From a virus, in IMG/VR virus record IMGVR_UViG_3300045996_001542, positions 1 through 53,077 of that record: 53,077 bases of DNA; one strand, written 5' to 3'. The notes below the pieces were generated by a model, which saw only the letters and a list, made by a program, of their open reading frames with translations, did not search any database and had not been told where the DNA came from. The position numbers and the translations under genes are program-made. The stretch's first letter is position 1, and each line of letters opens with the position of its first letter. Of the stretch, positions 1 through 6,166 are shown piece after piece.

Positions 1-226
1 CCGTAACCACGTGGTCGACGGCCCACGCGACACGCTCACTCGGCGCAACGCTGGCAGGGACGTTCGGCAGTGCCGCGCGGGCGAACCGCGCCAAGCGCGG
101 GCGAATGTGCTCCGCGCGCATGCGGTCGATCCGCGCGGCGAGACGGACAGCAGTGTTGATCCGGTCGCAACCCGGGGTCACACATTCGCCGCTCGGTCGG
201 GCGAACGTGCACTCGTGTCTTTCCAT
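1..226 (-). CDS. Partial hypothetical protein, C-terminus beyond the window
   Basis: A leftward reading frame starts at ATG 226-224, with an AAGGGA ribosome site about 10 bases upstream, and runs open to the window edge, giving at least 75 residues. The product begins MERHECTF and has three early cysteines (ECTF, ECVTPGC) that could bind a metal, followed by an arginine-rich helical stretch. I do not recognise the family. It lies downstream of the 333-1055 gene on the same strand and is probably in the same boxA-led transcript. The frame is real by start signal and codon use; the function is unknown. Confidence 0.6.
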   Translation of the reverse strand, partial: MERHECTFARPSGECVTPGCDRINTAVRLAARIDRMRAEHIRPRLARFARAALPNVPASVAPSERVAWAVDHVVT

Positions 227-332
227 AGGTTCGTTCCCTTGTGTGCAGGTTCTACGGGACGCGGTTACGCCCCGTGCGCTGCACAGTGGGTCCCTAGGTC
301 TGGGGTAGCGGAGGCCTAGTTAGCGTCCGGCA

Positions 333-1055
333 CTACTTCTTTGCGGACGCCTTTGCGATGTCGGACAGGGCCGACACGGTGTCACGGAACAGCGAACGTT
401 CCGCTACGTCCATCTCGCCTACGCGGCTACCGAGTTCCTTGCCGATTGCGGCCAGGTACGAAAGCAGCGTGTTCGTGTCCGCTTCGGCGATGGGGAACCG
501 CTCCGCCGTGTCCGTGGGCACGTTGCCCGCTTCCGCGTCCGTCTCGGACAGCGTGCTGTCCTTGTCGGTCCCGTCGTTGGGCTTGCCCGTGCGCTTCTTG
601 TCCTCGCGCGGCGGGACGGGCGTGGACAGCCAAGCAACGTGCTTGTCTGTCACGTCCGAGATAGCAGCGATCTTTTCGACCGCTGCCTTGATTGCCTCTC
701 GCCCACCCTTGCCAGCGTTGTAGATCTTGGCTACGTGAGCCCAGACCCGCGCGTTGTCACGGATGTCAGCATCGGTCCGGAACTGCAGACCCGATGCGGT
801 GAGAGCGGCGAGACGTGCACGCGGCTGTCGCATCGCGACACCCAACGCGTGGCCGATTGCGTTGTCCGACAGGACAGCGCCCCCAGCGTCCAGCCAGCGC
901 CCGGAGAGCGCTACGGCTGTCACGTCTCGCAGTGCGCGCCCGTAGGCGCTCTTTGTGTCCGACAGGGCCACCATTGCGGCGCCCGTGTCGTGCTTGATTG
1001 CCGCTCCTGCCTCGCTGTTGAAAGCGGACAGAACGGTCTTAACCGTTGTTGCCAT
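333..1055 (-). CDS. Hypothetical phage protein, 240 aa
   Basis: The start ATG at 1055 follows a GTGGAG ribosome site. The product is mostly alpha-helical: an Ala-rich N-terminal half with a WAHVAKIYNAGKGG stretch near residues 104-117, a polar low-complexity linker (about 145-190, rich in D, K, T and E), and a C-terminal helix ending in Lys-Lys. No signal peptide or membrane segment is seen. Codon use is less GC-skewed than in the structural genes, suggesting a different origin. It is the first gene after the leftward promoter and boxA leader at 1172-1320, so it is likely the first gene of an antiterminated early transcript. I cannot assign a function. Confidence 0.75.
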   Translation of the reverse strand: MATTVKTVLSAFNSEAGAAIKHDTGAAMVALSDTKSAYGRALRDVTAVALSGRWLDAGGAVLSDNAIGHALGVAMRQPRARLAALTASGLQFRTDADIRDNARVWAHVAKIYNAGKGGREAIKAAVEKIAAISDVTDKHVAWLSTPVPPREDKKRTGKPNDGTDKDSTLSETDAEAGNVPTDTAERFPIAEADTNTLLSYLAAIGKELGSRVGEMDVAERSLFRDTVSALSDIAKASAKK

Positions 1056-1082
1056 TGGTTACTCCACTTCTGGGATAGAGCA

Positions 1083-1101
1083 CTCCCGCATAGCGCGGGA
1101 G
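1083..1101 (-). other. Leader hairpin upstream of the 1055 gene
   Basis: Perfect 7-bp stem CTCCCGC / GCGGGAG with a 5-base loop, in the 5' untranslated leader of the leftward transcript, 28 bases before the start codon. No U-tract follows, so it is more likely an RNA leader element or weak attenuator than a full terminator. Confidence 0.45.
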
Positions 1102-1171
1102 CGCACGTGTCATGCATGCGTGAGTGACGCACAAAGCGCCACGACAGGCACACCACTACCCCAGACCAGGG

Positions 1172-1200
1172 AATCCACTGTGCAGTTCTCAAACAACCGT
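1172..1200 (-). promoter_or_regulatory. boxA-like antitermination element (rRNA-leader type)
   Basis: Read leftward, this segment contains TTGTTTGAGAACTGCACAG, close to the boxA/nut-like sequence that precedes 16S and 23S rRNA genes in Streptomyces and relatives, where NusB/NusE bind nascent RNA and make polymerase resistant to termination. It lies between a candidate promoter (1292-1320) and the gene starting at 1055, with a GC-rich hairpin (1266-1282) in front, the same order as in rRNA leaders. The resemblance is from memory of the motif, not from a search. Confidence 0.6.
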
Positions 1201-1265
1201 GGTCTCACCCGGAGCACTTGACGCGGTCGATCACTCGGCCGCGCCGACCCCCGGGAGGGCCGTCC

Positions 1266-1282
1266 GGCCCCACGTGGGGGCC
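1266..1282 (-). other. GC-rich hairpin before boxA
   Basis: GGCCCC / GGGGCC with a 5-base spacer containing ACGT. It lies just after the predicted transcription start and before boxA, in the place a boxB-type hairpin would occupy. Confidence 0.4.
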
Positions 1283-1291
1283 AGGTCTGCG

Positions 1292-1320
1292 ACATTACCC
1301 GTATTCGGACATTGCGTCCA
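1292..1320 (-). promoter_or_regulatory. Candidate leftward promoter
   Basis: On the minus strand TGGACG (1320-1315) is followed after exactly 17 bases by TAATGT (1297-1292), a good match to the actinobacterial sigma-70 pattern TTGACN-17-TANNNT. Copy 1 of the 17-bp dyad lies 8 bp upstream of the -35 box, a suitable position for control. Predicted only. Confidence 0.5.
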
Positions 1321-1328
1321 GTGGGATC

Positions 1329-1343
1329 GCGTAACCGTTACGC
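1329..1343. promoter_or_regulatory. Dyad operator site 1
   Basis: GCGTAAC-C-GTTACGC, 7-bp arms around a single central base; the outer T/A pair found in the other copies is missing. It sits just upstream of the leftward promoter at 1292-1320. Confidence 0.6.
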
Positions 1344-1379
1344 ACCCAAGCCCCTGACCTGCGACGATACCCAAAACGG

Positions 1380-1450
1380 TTCACCCCCTCTTCACCCCCT
1401 CTATGGCAGCCAGATACCCCACACCCCGCCCGAAACGCCCCGAAACGCCC
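1380..1450. repeat. Short tandem repeats at the left side of the control region
   Basis: TTCACCCCCTC occurs twice head to tail (1380-1390, 1391-1401). CCGAAACGCC then occurs twice in exact 10-bp phase (1430-1439, 1440-1449), followed by a third degenerate copy CGATACGG. The CCGAAACG core is also the heart of the larger array at 1498-1680, so this may be its outer edge. No gene is seen here. Confidence 0.6.
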
Positions 1451-1497
1451 GATACGGACCGCTAGCCACCCCCCCACGTTTTTCTAGCTCCGCCGGG

Positions 1498-1680
1498 TTT
1501 CGAGTACCCGTTACGGGGTGCTGGGTGTCCACCGGGGTTTTGAGTTCCCGAAACCGTTTTGAGGCACCCGAAATGGGGTGTTGAGGGGGCCTGGAGGGTT
1601 TTGCGGTACCCGAAATCCCGTTTTGAGTACCCGAAACGGGGTATTGCGGTACTCGTTACCCGTTTCGGGTACTCGATACG
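1498..1680. repeat. Iteron-like or operator array
   Basis: At least five direct copies of a unit close to TTTTGAGTACCCGAAACG plus GGGTATTG start at 1498, 1538, 1557, 1599 and 1621, with an inverted copy (CGTTTCGGGTACTCG) ending near 1675. Start-to-start distances are 40, 19, 42 and 22 bp, about two or four helical turns, so bound proteins would lie on one DNA face. Each unit holds an imperfect dyad TACCC..GGGTA. The region has no gene and lies between the leftward gene 333-1055 and the rightward gene at 1835. It fits either replication iterons or a cooperative operator cluster. Confidence 0.7.
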
Positions 1681-1759
1681 CGGGGCCGGCCGCGGGTCCC
1701 TACACTGGGCCCGTACCTCCTTGTCTCGCTTGGTTCGCCGGATGCCGAGGAACAGCAAG

Positions 1760-1791
1760 GGCCCCCTGCCTGCTGGAACAGGCAGGGGGCC
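1760..1791 (+). terminator. Strong hairpin, probable terminator
   Basis: A perfect 13-bp stem GGCCCCCTGCCTG / CAGGCAGGGGGCC closes a 6-base loop. No clear U-run follows, as is common for terminators of high-GC actinobacteria. It separates the repeat array from the gene at 1835. Confidence 0.6.
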
Positions 1792-1834
1792 ATCTCGGTG
1801 GCCGAGTAACGCGTACTGGGTACTCTTTACGGTC

Positions 1835-2182
1835 ATGGGGCGACCACCGCTGGGACCGGCCAAGAAGTCCAGGACGATCGCGATCCACGTGACCGAGGCC
1901 GAGTACCAGCTCATCGCGAAGCACGGCTCACCCGGGCCCTGGTGTCGCCAGGCAGTGCTCGCCACCCTCACAGCTCGCGCACCGGCCCCACCCCGCCCCA
2001 AGGTCAAGCCCGCCGAGCCGAAGCCCGAGGAACCCCCACCCGTCCAGCCCAAACAGGCTGCACCACTCGAGGCGCCGCACCGGCACCGCCGGCAACGCAC
2101 CGGCGAGAAGTGGGTAGGCGGGGAAGACGTCGGCACCTGGGAATGCGCCACCTGCGGCGCCACCCTCGGCATCCTCCAGTGA
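1835..2182 (+). CDS. Probable ribbon-helix-helix DNA-binding protein with C-terminal zinc knuckle
   Basis: 115 residues from ATG 1835. The N-terminus (KKSRTIAIHVTEAEYQLIAK, about 9-28) has the beta strand plus helix of CopG/Arc/MobC-type ribbon-helix-helix proteins. A Pro/Lys-rich linker follows (about 47-80) and a single CATC knuckle lies near the C-terminus. There is no Shine-Dalgarno; TGGGTACTC at 1817-1825, the inverse of the GAGTACCC core of the adjacent array, lies 9 bases before the ATG. The protein is therefore a natural candidate to bind the array and regulate itself, and the mRNA may be leaderless. The family call rests on pattern only. Confidence 0.6.
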   Translation: MGRPPLGPAKKSRTIAIHVTEAEYQLIAKHGSPGPWCRQAVLATLTARAPAPPRPKVKPAEPKPEEPPPVQPKQAAPLEAPHRHRRQRTGEKWVGGEDVGTWECATCGATLGILQ

Positions 2183-2191
2183 ACGCACGAA

Positions 2192-2225
2192 GGCCCACAC
2201 CGGACAAGGACGAAGGGTGTGGGCC
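2192..2225 (+). terminator. Hairpin after the 1835 gene
   Basis: A 10-bp perfect stem GGCCCACACC / GGTGTGGGCC with a 14-base loop begins 9 bases after the stop codon. Probable terminator or attenuator. Confidence 0.5.
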
Positions 2226-2245
2226 GACGCGTCACGGAGGTCACC

Positions 2246-2311
2246 GTGGAGCTTCCCCTACCGGAAGCAGTCCGGACACTACCCCCAACAACGACGGCCC
2301 GCACCGGGTGA
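2246..2311 (+). CDS. Possible 21-codon leader peptide
   Basis: A GTG at 2246 follows GGAGG with ideal spacing and opens a 21-codon frame (VELPLPEAVRTLPPTTTARTG) that stops at 2311, inside the loop of the hairpin 2292-2327. The peptide is rich in Pro and Thr. The layout (good ribosome site, short frame, stop inside a hairpin) looks like translation-dependent attenuation ahead of the gene at 2527. It could also be chance. Confidence 0.35.
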   Translation: MELPLPEAVRTLPPTTTARTG

Positions 2312-2327
2312 AGAGTGCAGGCCGTCG
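2292..2327 (+). terminator. Attenuator-like hairpin
   Basis: CGACGGCC plus GCAC pair with GTGC plus GGCCGTCG, with one mismatch and a 10-base loop. The loop contains the stop codon of the 2246 mini-frame. Confidence 0.45.
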
Positions 2328-2416
2328 CGGCGCGGAATCCGCACGCGCACTCCGCCCCAGGGGATGGGCGCCAGGGGGGAGGCCACGACCATACCCCGCA
2401 CCACTGACACACGCGC

Positions 2417-2447
2417 GGTATACCCCCATACGCGTATCGAGGTATAC
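2417..2447 (+). promoter_or_regulatory. Operator-like repeats before the 2527 gene
   Basis: Two GGTATAC copies (2417-2423, 2441-2447), each containing the palindrome GTATAC, flank a central palindrome ATACGCGTAT (2429-2438). It lies 80-110 bp before the start codon at 2527, in an otherwise gene-free stretch. Probable binding site for a dimeric regulator. Confidence 0.45.
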
Positions 2448-2526
2448 AAAACCCCAGGGGTCGCCTTACAGTTGAGCTGGAGTTGCACGTCCAGCCTGTA
2501 TGCAGTAGATGACCGAGGAGGTAGTC

Positions 2527-2796
2527 ATGGCTCAGCCGTCCCAGATGGAACGCCCCAACCGTGTCGTCTCCGGTCGCCTGTCGGCCGCGCAGTTCCTCTC
2601 CCTGAACCAGGAGCTCCAGGACCGTGGGCTGAACCGCTCCGTCCTGGTCGCCGACCTCGTGATGGCCTGGCTGCGGGCCGTCACCGGCCGCGGCCACCGC
2701 TGCCACTGCCCCGACTGCCCCGGGAACATGGCCACCCTGCGCCGGCGCACGGACGTGCAGCCCTCCCTCTGGCTGGACGACGCGTACAGCGCCTGA
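2527..2796 (+). CDS. Small putative DNA-binding protein, 89 aa
   Basis: The start ATG 2527 is chosen because GAGGAGG lies 6-12 bases upstream; the in-frame ATG at 2509 overlaps that site. The N-terminal half (VVSGRLSAAQFLSLNQELQD, then a helix LNRSVLVADLVMAWL) has the strand-helix-helix layout of ribbon-helix-helix proteins. The second half contains HRCHCPDCPGN, a Cys/His cluster that could bind zinc. Its upstream region has palindromic GTATAC repeats, so autoregulation is plausible. Function inferred from pattern only. Confidence 0.6.
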   Translation: MAQPSQMERPNRVVSGRLSAAQFLSLNQELQDRGLNRSVLVADLVMAWLRAVTGRGHRCHCPDCPGNMATLRRRTDVQPSLWLDDAYSA

Positions 2797-2837
2797 AACC
2801 CGCATCCGGTGACACCGAATGGTAGGATCCGGGGTCT

Positions 2838-3185
2838 ATGAGCAGGAAAGGCCTCGGAAAAGCGGGTCGGACCATCACCCGCACCGTAAAGGTCACCGGT
2901 TACGAGCAGGACTACCTCATCCGGCGCTACGGCAGCGTGTCGGCGGGCCTGCGCGCCGGCCTGGACTGCCTACTGCCCGCCTCGGTGAACAACCCGGGGC
3001 GGGCAGTACGCAAAAAAGCCGTCGTGAACAGCCAAAACACCCTGTTTGCCACTCCGGACGGTTGCGGACCGCTGATCAGCGACCATCCTGGGTGGAAGAT
3101 CGTCGCGCGCGGCACGAAAACCCGCACCGTCATCAAAGAATGCCGAAATTGCGGAATTCAGGTCACCGAAACGGGGAATTCGTGA
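2838..3185 (+). CDS. Small putative DNA-binding protein with zinc knuckle, 115 aa
   Basis: Starts at ATG 2838. There is no ribosome site; TAGGAT, a fair -10 box, lies 10 bases upstream, so the mRNA may be nearly leaderless. Residues about 12-45 (TRTVKVTGYEQDYLIRRYGS then AGLRAGLDCLL) look like a ribbon-helix-helix or related strand-helix-helix domain. The C-terminus has a CRNCGIQV knuckle, with another Cys near residue 75. It is the third small protein of this type in a row (after 1835 and 2527), suggesting a cluster of related regulators. Confidence 0.6.
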   Translation: MSRKGLGKAGRTITRTVKVTGYEQDYLIRRYGSVSAGLRAGLDCLLPASVNNPGRAVRKKAVVNSQNTLFATPDGCGPLISDHPGWKIVARGTKTRTVIKECRNCGIQVTETGNS

Positions 3186-3240
3186 ATTCGACCCCCCGCC
3201 CGGGGCCGAATTCCGTTCACAACAAGGAAAAGGAGGGGTC

Positions 3241-3519
3241 GTGACGCTCGACGAGATGGGAATCGCGCCAGATCACCGTGAGGGCACCACGGTGCGCGCC
3301 TCGGCGACGGTCCGGCTCGGTGCGGACACCTCGGCCGCGACCACGGCCACCCTGATCAACCTGATCCGGCAGGCCGACACCATGCAGCTGACGGTCGACG
3401 CCGCCACGGTGTCCACCACCACCAAGCGCCTGCCCCTGGCGTCCGCCGCGGGCGGTGGCCCCACCCACGCCCTGCTGGTCATCTCGAGCGCGACCGCGTA
3501 CCCCAAGGCGCCCTGGTGA
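3241..3519 (+). CDS. Hypothetical protein, 92 aa
   Basis: GTG 3241 follows a strong AAGGAGGGG ribosome site and begins a run of seven genes joined by 1-4 bp overlaps (3241-5499). The product is Thr/Ala-rich with alternating beta-prone segments and no cysteines, membrane segments or known motif. The segment LINLIRQADTMQ recalls LISLIRQADLDG in the small protein at 6163, so the two may share a short module. Function unknown. Confidence 0.65.
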   Translation: MTLDEMGIAPDHREGTTVRASATVRLGADTSAATTATLINLIRQADTMQLTVDAATVSTTTKRLPLASAAGGGPTHALLVISSATAYPKAPW

Positions 3520-3665
3520 GCACGACGGCAGCGCTGTACGACTACGACCCGCCGCACAAGTACAGGTGCGGCGGGTGCGGCACGATCCTGACCGGGTACG
3601 AACTCGAAGAGATCGAGATCGAGATCGAGAACCACCAGATCAGCCACGAAGCCGAGCACTGGTGA
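3516..3665 (+). CDS. Small zinc-knuckle protein, 49 aa
   Basis: GTG 3516 overlaps the previous stop as GTGA. The product has one CGGCG knuckle (Cys 18 and 21) and an acidic repeat EIEIEIE near residues 32-38, then His residues (NHQISHEAEH) that could complete a zinc site. Too short for a family call; it is believed because of tight coupling on both sides. Confidence 0.6.
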   Translation: MSTTAALYDYDPPHKYRCGGCGTILTGYELEEIEIEIENHQISHEAEHW

Positions 3666-3775
3666 GCGCCCAGGACGAGGAGGTCACGTGCCCACGCTGC
3701 GGCCGTGACCACATCCCCGACGAGGACCACGACACGTGCGTGGAGTGCCTTGACGGCCACGGAGACGACGAGTGA
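3662..3775 (+). CDS. Minimal zinc-ribbon protein, 37 aa
   Basis: GTG 3662 overlaps the previous stop as GTGA, and its own stop overlaps the next start. Two CxxC knuckles (CPRC at 10-13, CVEC at 26-29) separated by an acidic His-containing loop form a complete zinc ribbon. It could contact nucleic acid or another protein. Coupling and the intact four-Cys pattern argue it is real. Confidence 0.6.
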   Translation: MSAQDEEVTCPRCGRDHIPDEDHDTCVECLDGHGDDE

Positions 3776-4506
3776 ACACCATCCCGGAGCTGTGGAACAC
3801 GACCGAGGTCGCCCGGTTCCTCGGCATCAAGCCCACCTCGGTCAGCGCATACCGCATCCGCGGCCAGATGCCACCCCCGGTGCAAACAGTGGGGAAACAG
3901 ACCCACCTGTGGGACGCTGACACGATCCGGGCGTGGCACGCACAGCGCCCCGGGACACCCGAGAGTGAGACATCGTTGACGAAGCGCCACCCCGCCGACT
4001 GGTCGAAGACCCTCGGCATCACCGTCGTCGACCCCGACGGCTGGCGCGCAGACGGTGCGCCGTGGGACCGCGCGATCACGCAGGAGGAGTTCCGCCGCCG
4101 CGCCGCGATGAGCACCGTGTCAGAGCTCGTCGAGCCCGACCTGGACGTGATGAGCGAACAGGAGCGCGCCGCGTACTACGAGGAGAACGTGCACCGGCTG
4201 GACGAGCTGTTCGACACGGACAACCCCGTCCAGTTCGAGCGCTCCGAGGTCAAGATGACGAACTACGCCGTGGCGCCGGGGGAGTACATCACCGAGTGGC
4301 TGGAAGAGCAGCACACGGACCCCACCCTGCTCGCGTGGCGGCTCGGGGTGCCCGACGCGTACGTCGCGCACCTCCTCGCCGGCAAGATCGCGCTGTCGCA
4401 GCCGTTGCAGGCCGCGCTGGCGGACATCACCGGGATCCCCGTGGACTCCTGGGCGCGCCTGGACACCCAGTACTGGAAGGACAAGGCACGGCTGGAGGGG
4501 CAGTGA
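3772..4506 (+). CDS. Two-domain HTH protein: excisionase/MerR-like HTH plus HigA-like antitoxin domain
   Basis: 244 residues from GTG 3772. Residues 5-55 (TTEVARFLGIKPTSVSAY, then RGQMPPPVQ and HLWDADTIRAW) match the winged HTH of excisionases and MerR-type proteins. The C-terminal third (about 165-244) reads PGEYITEWLEEQ..LLAWRLGVPDAYVAHLLAGKIALSQP, the XRE fold of HigA-type antitoxins, ending in the typical DTQYWKDKARLE helix. No HigB-like toxin lies next to it; the following gene is another XRE protein. It may be a regulator in the lysis-lysogeny or early switch, or an orphan antitoxin that neutralises a host toxin. Confidence 0.65.
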   Translation: MNTIPELWNTTEVARFLGIKPTSVSAYRIRGQMPPPVQTVGKQTHLWDADTIRAWHAQRPGTPESETSLTKRHPADWSKTLGITVVDPDGWRADGAPWDRAITQEEFRRRAAMSTVSELVEPDLDVMSEQERAAYYEENVHRLDELFDTDNPVQFERSEVKMTNYAVAPGEYITEWLEEQHTDPTLLAWRLGVPDAYVAHLLAGKIALSQPLQAALADITGIPVDSWARLDTQYWKDKARLEGQ

Positions 4507-5018
4507 CCGACCTGGACGCGATCCGGGAACGGCTCGCCGAGCCCCCCGCAGCGCAGGACGAACTCCTGGAGACCGGCCGCCTGCACCGCGCTGCGACCGA
4601 GGACCCCTTCCCGCCCGACCTGGGGATCGCGATACAGATGGCCACTGACCTGCGCATCGCACGCGCCGACATCGCCACCCTCCTGGATGCGCTGGACGAC
4701 CGGGACGCGGAGATCGGCCTGCTCAGGCGAGACGTCGCGGACGCCGTCCAGACACTCATCCGCGGTCTCCAGGCGGCGAACAACCCGACCCGCCGCACCG
4801 TCCGGGACGAGCACGAGGTCCGGCAAGCCATCCGGGACGCCGTCAAGGCCGACGGGAAGTTTTACATTCAACTAGCCAAGCACCTGGGCATCACGCAGAA
4901 GCACCTCAGCCAGATCATGGCCGGCAGGAACGGCCTGTCCCTGCCGCTGCTGTTCGCGACCCTCAGCTACCTGGGCCTGACCCTGGAACTGCGCCCCACC
5001 CCCGAGGAGAACCGATGA
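4503..5018 (+). CDS. XRE-family HTH protein
   Basis: 171 residues from GTG 4503, overlapping the previous stop. The N-terminal 100 residues are helical with a DALDDRDAEIGLLRRDVADAV coil. The C-terminal 60 carry a clear lambda-repressor-type HTH: KFYIQLAKHLGITQKHLSQIMAGRNGLSLPLL, where IQLAKHLGI is helix 2 and TQKHLSQIMAG the recognition helix. It is one of the candidates for the protein that reads the nine 17-bp dyads. The neighbouring HTH/HigA-like gene is co-translated, so the two may act together. Confidence 0.65.
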   Translation: MTDLDAIRERLAEPPAAQDELLETGRLHRAATEDPFPPDLGIAIQMATDLRIARADIATLLDALDDRDAEIGLLRRDVADAVQTLIRGLQAANNPTRRTVRDEHEVRQAIRDAVKADGKFYIQLAKHLGITQKHLSQIMAGRNGLSLPLLFATLSYLGLTLELRPTPEENR

Positions 5019-5338
5019 CAGCGCGCCCGGAGCGTGGGCAGGCCTGGGCGGGCATGAGCTGGGACGGGCACGCGGGCGGGTGGGTCGTCAAGGACGCACC
5101 CGACGGCCGCCGCGTGTGGATCATCCCGATGATGTTCACGTCCGCGATCATCATCGGCCCGCCCGACGCCTGGGAGTACGACGACCGGTGGTGCTACGCC
5201 ACCCCTGCGCTGGCCCTCACCCACGCCGAACTCTGGTCGGCGCAGCCCGGTACCGAGCCGGCCGGCTGGCACCGCCACCCCAGCTCGGGTCGACGCCGCC
5301 CCGCCGGCGACCCGTCCGGCGAGTACCTGATGCCCTGA
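5015..5338 (+). CDS. Hypothetical protein, 107 aa
   Basis: ATG 5015 overlaps the previous stop as ATGA. The product is Trp/Gly-rich (WAGMSWDG, GGWVVKDAPDG, WEYDDRW) with a short hydrophobic strand IIPMMFTSAIIIG near residue 36, too short for a confident membrane segment. It has the look of a small beta-rich phage protein. No function recognised. Confidence 0.6.
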   Translation: MTARPERGQAWAGMSWDGHAGGWVVKDAPDGRRVWIIPMMFTSAIIIGPPDAWEYDDRWCYATPALALTHAELWSAQPGTEPAGWHRHPSSGRRRPAGDPSGEYLMP

Positions 5339-5499
5339 TGGCGCTCGACGAAGAGACGCTTGCGGCGATCGGTGCCGCCGCCCAGCGCTTCGCAGACGAG
5401 GCGCCGCCGCTTACCGAGGAACAGCGGCGCGTCATCCGGGCCGCGTTCTCCAGTGCGCATGATGCCCTGAGCGACAGTCGCCCCAAGCACACAAACTAG
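5338..5499 (+). CDS. Small conserved-type protein, 53 aa
   Basis: ATG 5338 overlaps the previous stop (TGATG). The product is a simple helical protein with PPLTEEQRRVIRAAFSSA, a segment of a kind often seen in short actinobacterial and actinophage proteins of unknown role. It ends the seven-gene chain and is followed 15 bases later by a terminator. Confidence 0.6.
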   Translation: MALDEETLAAIGAAAQRFADEAPPLTEEQRRVIRAAFSSAHDALSDSRPKHTN

Positions 5500-5514
5500 A
5501 CAACCACAGACAAA

Positions 5515-5542
5515 AGACCCCTGCCGGTAGCGGCAGGGGTCT
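5515..5542 (+). terminator. Rho-independent-type terminator
   Basis: A perfect 12-bp stem AGACCCCTGCCG / CGGCAGGGGTCT with loop GTAG, followed by CTTGCTGT. It closes the 3241-5499 operon before the packaging genes. Confidence 0.7.
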
Positions 5543-5605
5543 CTTGCTGTGCATCCTGTACCCACAGGGACGCGGGGCCGCACGCGAAAACCACCAGGAG
5601 GACCC

Positions 5606-6166
5606 GTGCCCGTGACCCCCCAGAACGTCGAGCTCGACAACGACGTCAGAACTGGCGGCGTCACCTACCCCCACGGGCTCGAGATGGCGTACATCGACGT
5701 CGAACACCTCAAGCCCCACCCCCTGAACGCCAACTCGACCGACACCGCCCCCATCGTCGAGTCGATCGCAATGAACGGCTTCATCCAGCCCCTCCTGGTG
5801 CAGAGCAGCACCGGGTATATCATCGACGGCTGGCATCGGTATACCGCTGCTATCGAGCTGGGCGCTCAGTTCGTCCCCGTCATCCTGTACGACTGCGACG
5901 ACGCCACCGCGCGCCGCCTGCTGGTCGCGATCAACCGCACAGCCCGGCTGGGCACCGACGACCCCGGGCTGCTGCGCGACCTGATGGACACCATCCAGGC
6001 CGAGGACGCCCGCCTGCTGGGCACGGGGTGGACCCCGATGCAGTACGAGTCGTTCCTGGAGCTGATCGAGACTCCGTACCAGGGCGACGACTACACCCCC
6101 GTGCGGCAGCACCACACCGCGATCACCTGCCCCTCCTGCGGTGCGGAGTTCGGCGGCCGGCGATGA
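5606..6166 (+). CDS. ParB-like N-terminal (ParB/sulfiredoxin superfamily) domain protein
   Basis: 186 residues from GTG 5606, chosen because AGGAGG lies 7 bases upstream. Residues 31-90 hold the ParBc core: LKPHPLNAN, an IVESIAMNGFIQPLLV helix-strand, and the nucleotide-binding DGWHRYTAA signature (H77, R78; GxHR in classical ParB). A helical region follows and the protein ends in a CPSC knuckle. It lacks the HTH used by chromosomal ParB to bind parS. Such proteins often sit beside terminases in actinophages; proposed roles are nuclease or CTP-dependent DNA clamp. No parA is seen in the window. Confidence 0.8.
   Translation: MPVTPQNVELDNDVRTGGVTYPHGLEMAYIDVEHLKPHPLNANSTDTAPIVESIAMNGFIQPLLVQSSTGYIIDGWHRYTAAIELGAQFVPVILYDCDDATARRLLVAINRTARLGTDDPGLLRDLMDTIQAEDARLLGTGWTPMQYESFLELIETPYQGDDYTPVRQHHTAITCPSCGAEFGGRR

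Noticed and set aside
1124-1357. Small plus-strand open frames in 1110-1360.
   Set aside because: They cross the candidate promoter, boxA and dyad site, lack ribosome sites and look compositionally random.
2509-2526. Alternative upstream start ATG 2509 for the 2527 gene.
   Set aside because: It would place the GAGGAGG ribosome site inside the coding region, with none of its own; ATG 2527 has ideal spacing.
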